Positions 5,159 to 5,756 of a stretch of DNA of 5,756 nucleotides are shown in pieces. The stretch comes from DTU018 sp003444615 (GTDB lineage Bacteria > Bacillota > Syntrophomonadia > Syntrophomonadales > Syntrophomonadaceae), in assembly GCA_049656905.1 (NCBI GenBank), contig JBASMO010000195.1, positions 1 through 5,756 on the forward strand, given 5' to 3'. How positions within the stretch are numbered: position 1 is the first letter of the stretch; each line of letters starts with the position of its first letter. The notes under the pieces are model-generated. The model ran no database searches and had not been told where the DNA came from. It saw only the letters and a list, made by a program, of their open reading frames with translations. The position numbers were made by a program, and so were the translations under genes.

Positions 5159-5650
5159 GTGGACACTAGACTGGGATATGCACAAGGAGCTGGACCGGGC
5201 GGGGTAAAACTGTGGCCGGCTTATCTGTGTTTCATGATATTCGGGGTATTGATACCCTTTAGCAAACCGGATTACAAATTTACTACGGTAATATACTCCT
5301 TGCTTATTGCTATAGTGGTGGGTTTAATGGCAATAAATGTACTGATCCTGGTGTTTAACAGCGGTAATGCTGCTTTGCGTCAGACAGATGGAGGATTTGC
5401 CCGGGAAGCGGTGGGGACGGGCATGCTGTTTATGATCCCCTTCACCGTTCTGGCCATAATAGCCCTGGCCGTGCTGGGGTGGAATGCAGTCATGCCCTTT
5501 GCCTCGGCAGCCATCACCACAGCAGCGGCAACGGCAGGAGCTGAAGCCATGAAAAGAGGCGCTCAAGGGACCAAAAATGTAATGATTCCGACCCTGGTGG
5601 CAATGGTTCTTTCGACGGTATGGATGATGCTGACCAGCATTCTGCCTTAA
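5159..5650 (+). CDS. Four-helix membrane protein of unknown function
   Basis: This 163-residue protein starts at GTG 5159, set by AGGAGG (5145-5150) 8 nt upstream. A Gly-rich N-terminus (YAQGAGPGG) leads into four likely membrane helices at about 18-34, 43-66, 86-108 and 141-162. Between the third and fourth helix lies an unusual Ala/Thr-rich stretch (ASAAITTAAATAGAEA, 115-130) followed by a basic KRGAQGTK. The third helix ends in GWNAVMPF. It resembles the size and helix pattern of the preceding Yip1-type protein but lacks its NPGE motif, so it may be a distant relative or only an analogue. It sits between the Yip1-type gene (41 bp) and a gene for an exported protein (20 bp), suggesting one envelope-associated complex. 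I do not recognise a named family. Confidence 0.8.
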   Translation: MDTRLGYAQGAGPGGVKLWPAYLCFMIFGVLIPFSKPDYKFTTVIYSLLIAIVVGLMAINVLILVFNSGNAALRQTDGGFAREAVGTGMLFMIPFTVLAIIALAVLGWNAVMPFASAAITTAAATAGAEAMKRGAQGTKNVMIPTLVAMVLSTVWMMLTSILP

Positions 5651-5656
5651 GCGAAC

Positions 5657-5665
5657 AGGAGGTGA
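5657..5665 (+). promoter_or_regulatory. Ribosome binding site that sets a TTG start
   Basis: AGGAGGTGA is a full match to the 3' end of 16S rRNA and lies 5 nt before TTG 5671. An in-frame GTG at 5662 overlaps this site and cannot use it, so TTG is the better start for the gene running off the window. Confidence 0.75.
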
Positions 5666-5670
5666 AAGGC

Positions 5671-5756
5671 TTGTCGATTTTAACAATTGCGCAAAAGAAA
5701 AGGAGATTACATCATCATTTCCTGTTGGGTGTGGTCCTGTGCCTGGCATTTACCTT
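5671..5756 (+). CDS. N-terminus of an exported or membrane-anchored protein (partial)
   Basis: Only the first 28 codons are in the window and the frame is open to its end. The peptide begins MSILTIAQKKRRLHHH, with a strongly basic KKRR patch and three His. It then enters a hydrophobic run, FLLGVVLCLAFT, the pattern of a signal peptide or a signal anchor. The Cys at residue 24 (VVLCLA) does not form a clear lipobox in what is visible. It starts at TTG behind a perfect ribosome binding site, 20 bp after the preceding membrane-protein gene, and probably belongs to the same operon. Function cannot be told from this fragment. Confidence 0.75.
   Translation, partial: MSILTIAQKKRRLHHHFLLGVVLCLAFT

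Noticed and set aside
4817..5185. Overlapping frames on both strands inside the Yip1-type gene
   Set aside because: They lack ribosome binding sites and family features. The Yip1-type frame alone shows a coherent membrane-protein pattern.
5324..5749. 141-codon minus-strand frame across the second membrane protein and the last gene
   Set aside because: It is Cys/His-rich low-quality sequence antisense to two genes with strong ribosome binding sites.
1..5756. CRISPR array, rRNA or a defence system
   Set aside because: No regularly spaced direct repeats, rRNA-like sequence or recognised defence-protein motifs are present.

Overview
The window looks like a chromosomal segment of a low- to mid-GC Firmicute, most likely an anaerobic clostridium of the Syntrophomonas/Peptococcaceae kind. 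This is an inference. It rests on strong AGGAGG-type ribosome binding sites, GTG and TTG starts, a Tn916-like excisionase/integrase pair, and a 611-residue acyl-CoA dehydrogenase of the kind used in anaerobic fatty-acid metabolism. No species can be named from the sequence alone.

Left part (1-1815): this is the right-hand end of an integrated mobile element. A small unconvincing ORF (68-259) ends just before a rho-independent terminator. A second strong terminator (344-373) lies directly in front of a small excisionase-type HTH protein gene (398-637). That gene overlaps, by ATGA, a complete tyrosine recombinase gene (634-1728) with all expected catalytic residues. About 60 bp past the integrase stop lies a 25-bp exact-looking 3' end of a tRNA, most probably tRNA-Pro (1791-1815, ending in CCA). 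The rest of the tRNA is absent, so this is best read as the attR-type scar of integration into a tRNA-Pro gene. The intact tRNA and the rest of the element should lie to the left, outside the window. A perfect hairpin just beyond the scar (1853-1879) is probably the original tRNA terminator.

Middle part (1916-4131): host DNA resumes with a complete acyl-CoA dehydrogenase on the minus strand (1927-3762). It has the extra N- and C-terminal domains of the large bacterial subfamily. Its 369-bp upstream region is divergent with the next gene. It holds a TATAAT candidate promoter, a start-less 30-codon open frame that looks like a gene remnant, and a perfect 10-bp-arm palindrome that is a candidate operator.

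Right part (4132-5756): a small soluble protein with a possible PH-like fold (4132-4422) is followed by three closely spaced plus-strand genes. These are a Yip1-type five-helix membrane protein (4548-5117), a four-helix membrane protein with a GTG start (5159-5650), and the start of a gene for a secreted or membrane-anchored protein (5671 to the window end). The last three look like one envelope operon; their function is unknown.

No clearly new defence or other system is visible. The most unusual features are the regulatory architecture of the excisionase-integrase module (a terminator in the leader and a hairpin presenting the integrase ribosome binding site) and the uncharacterised envelope operon.
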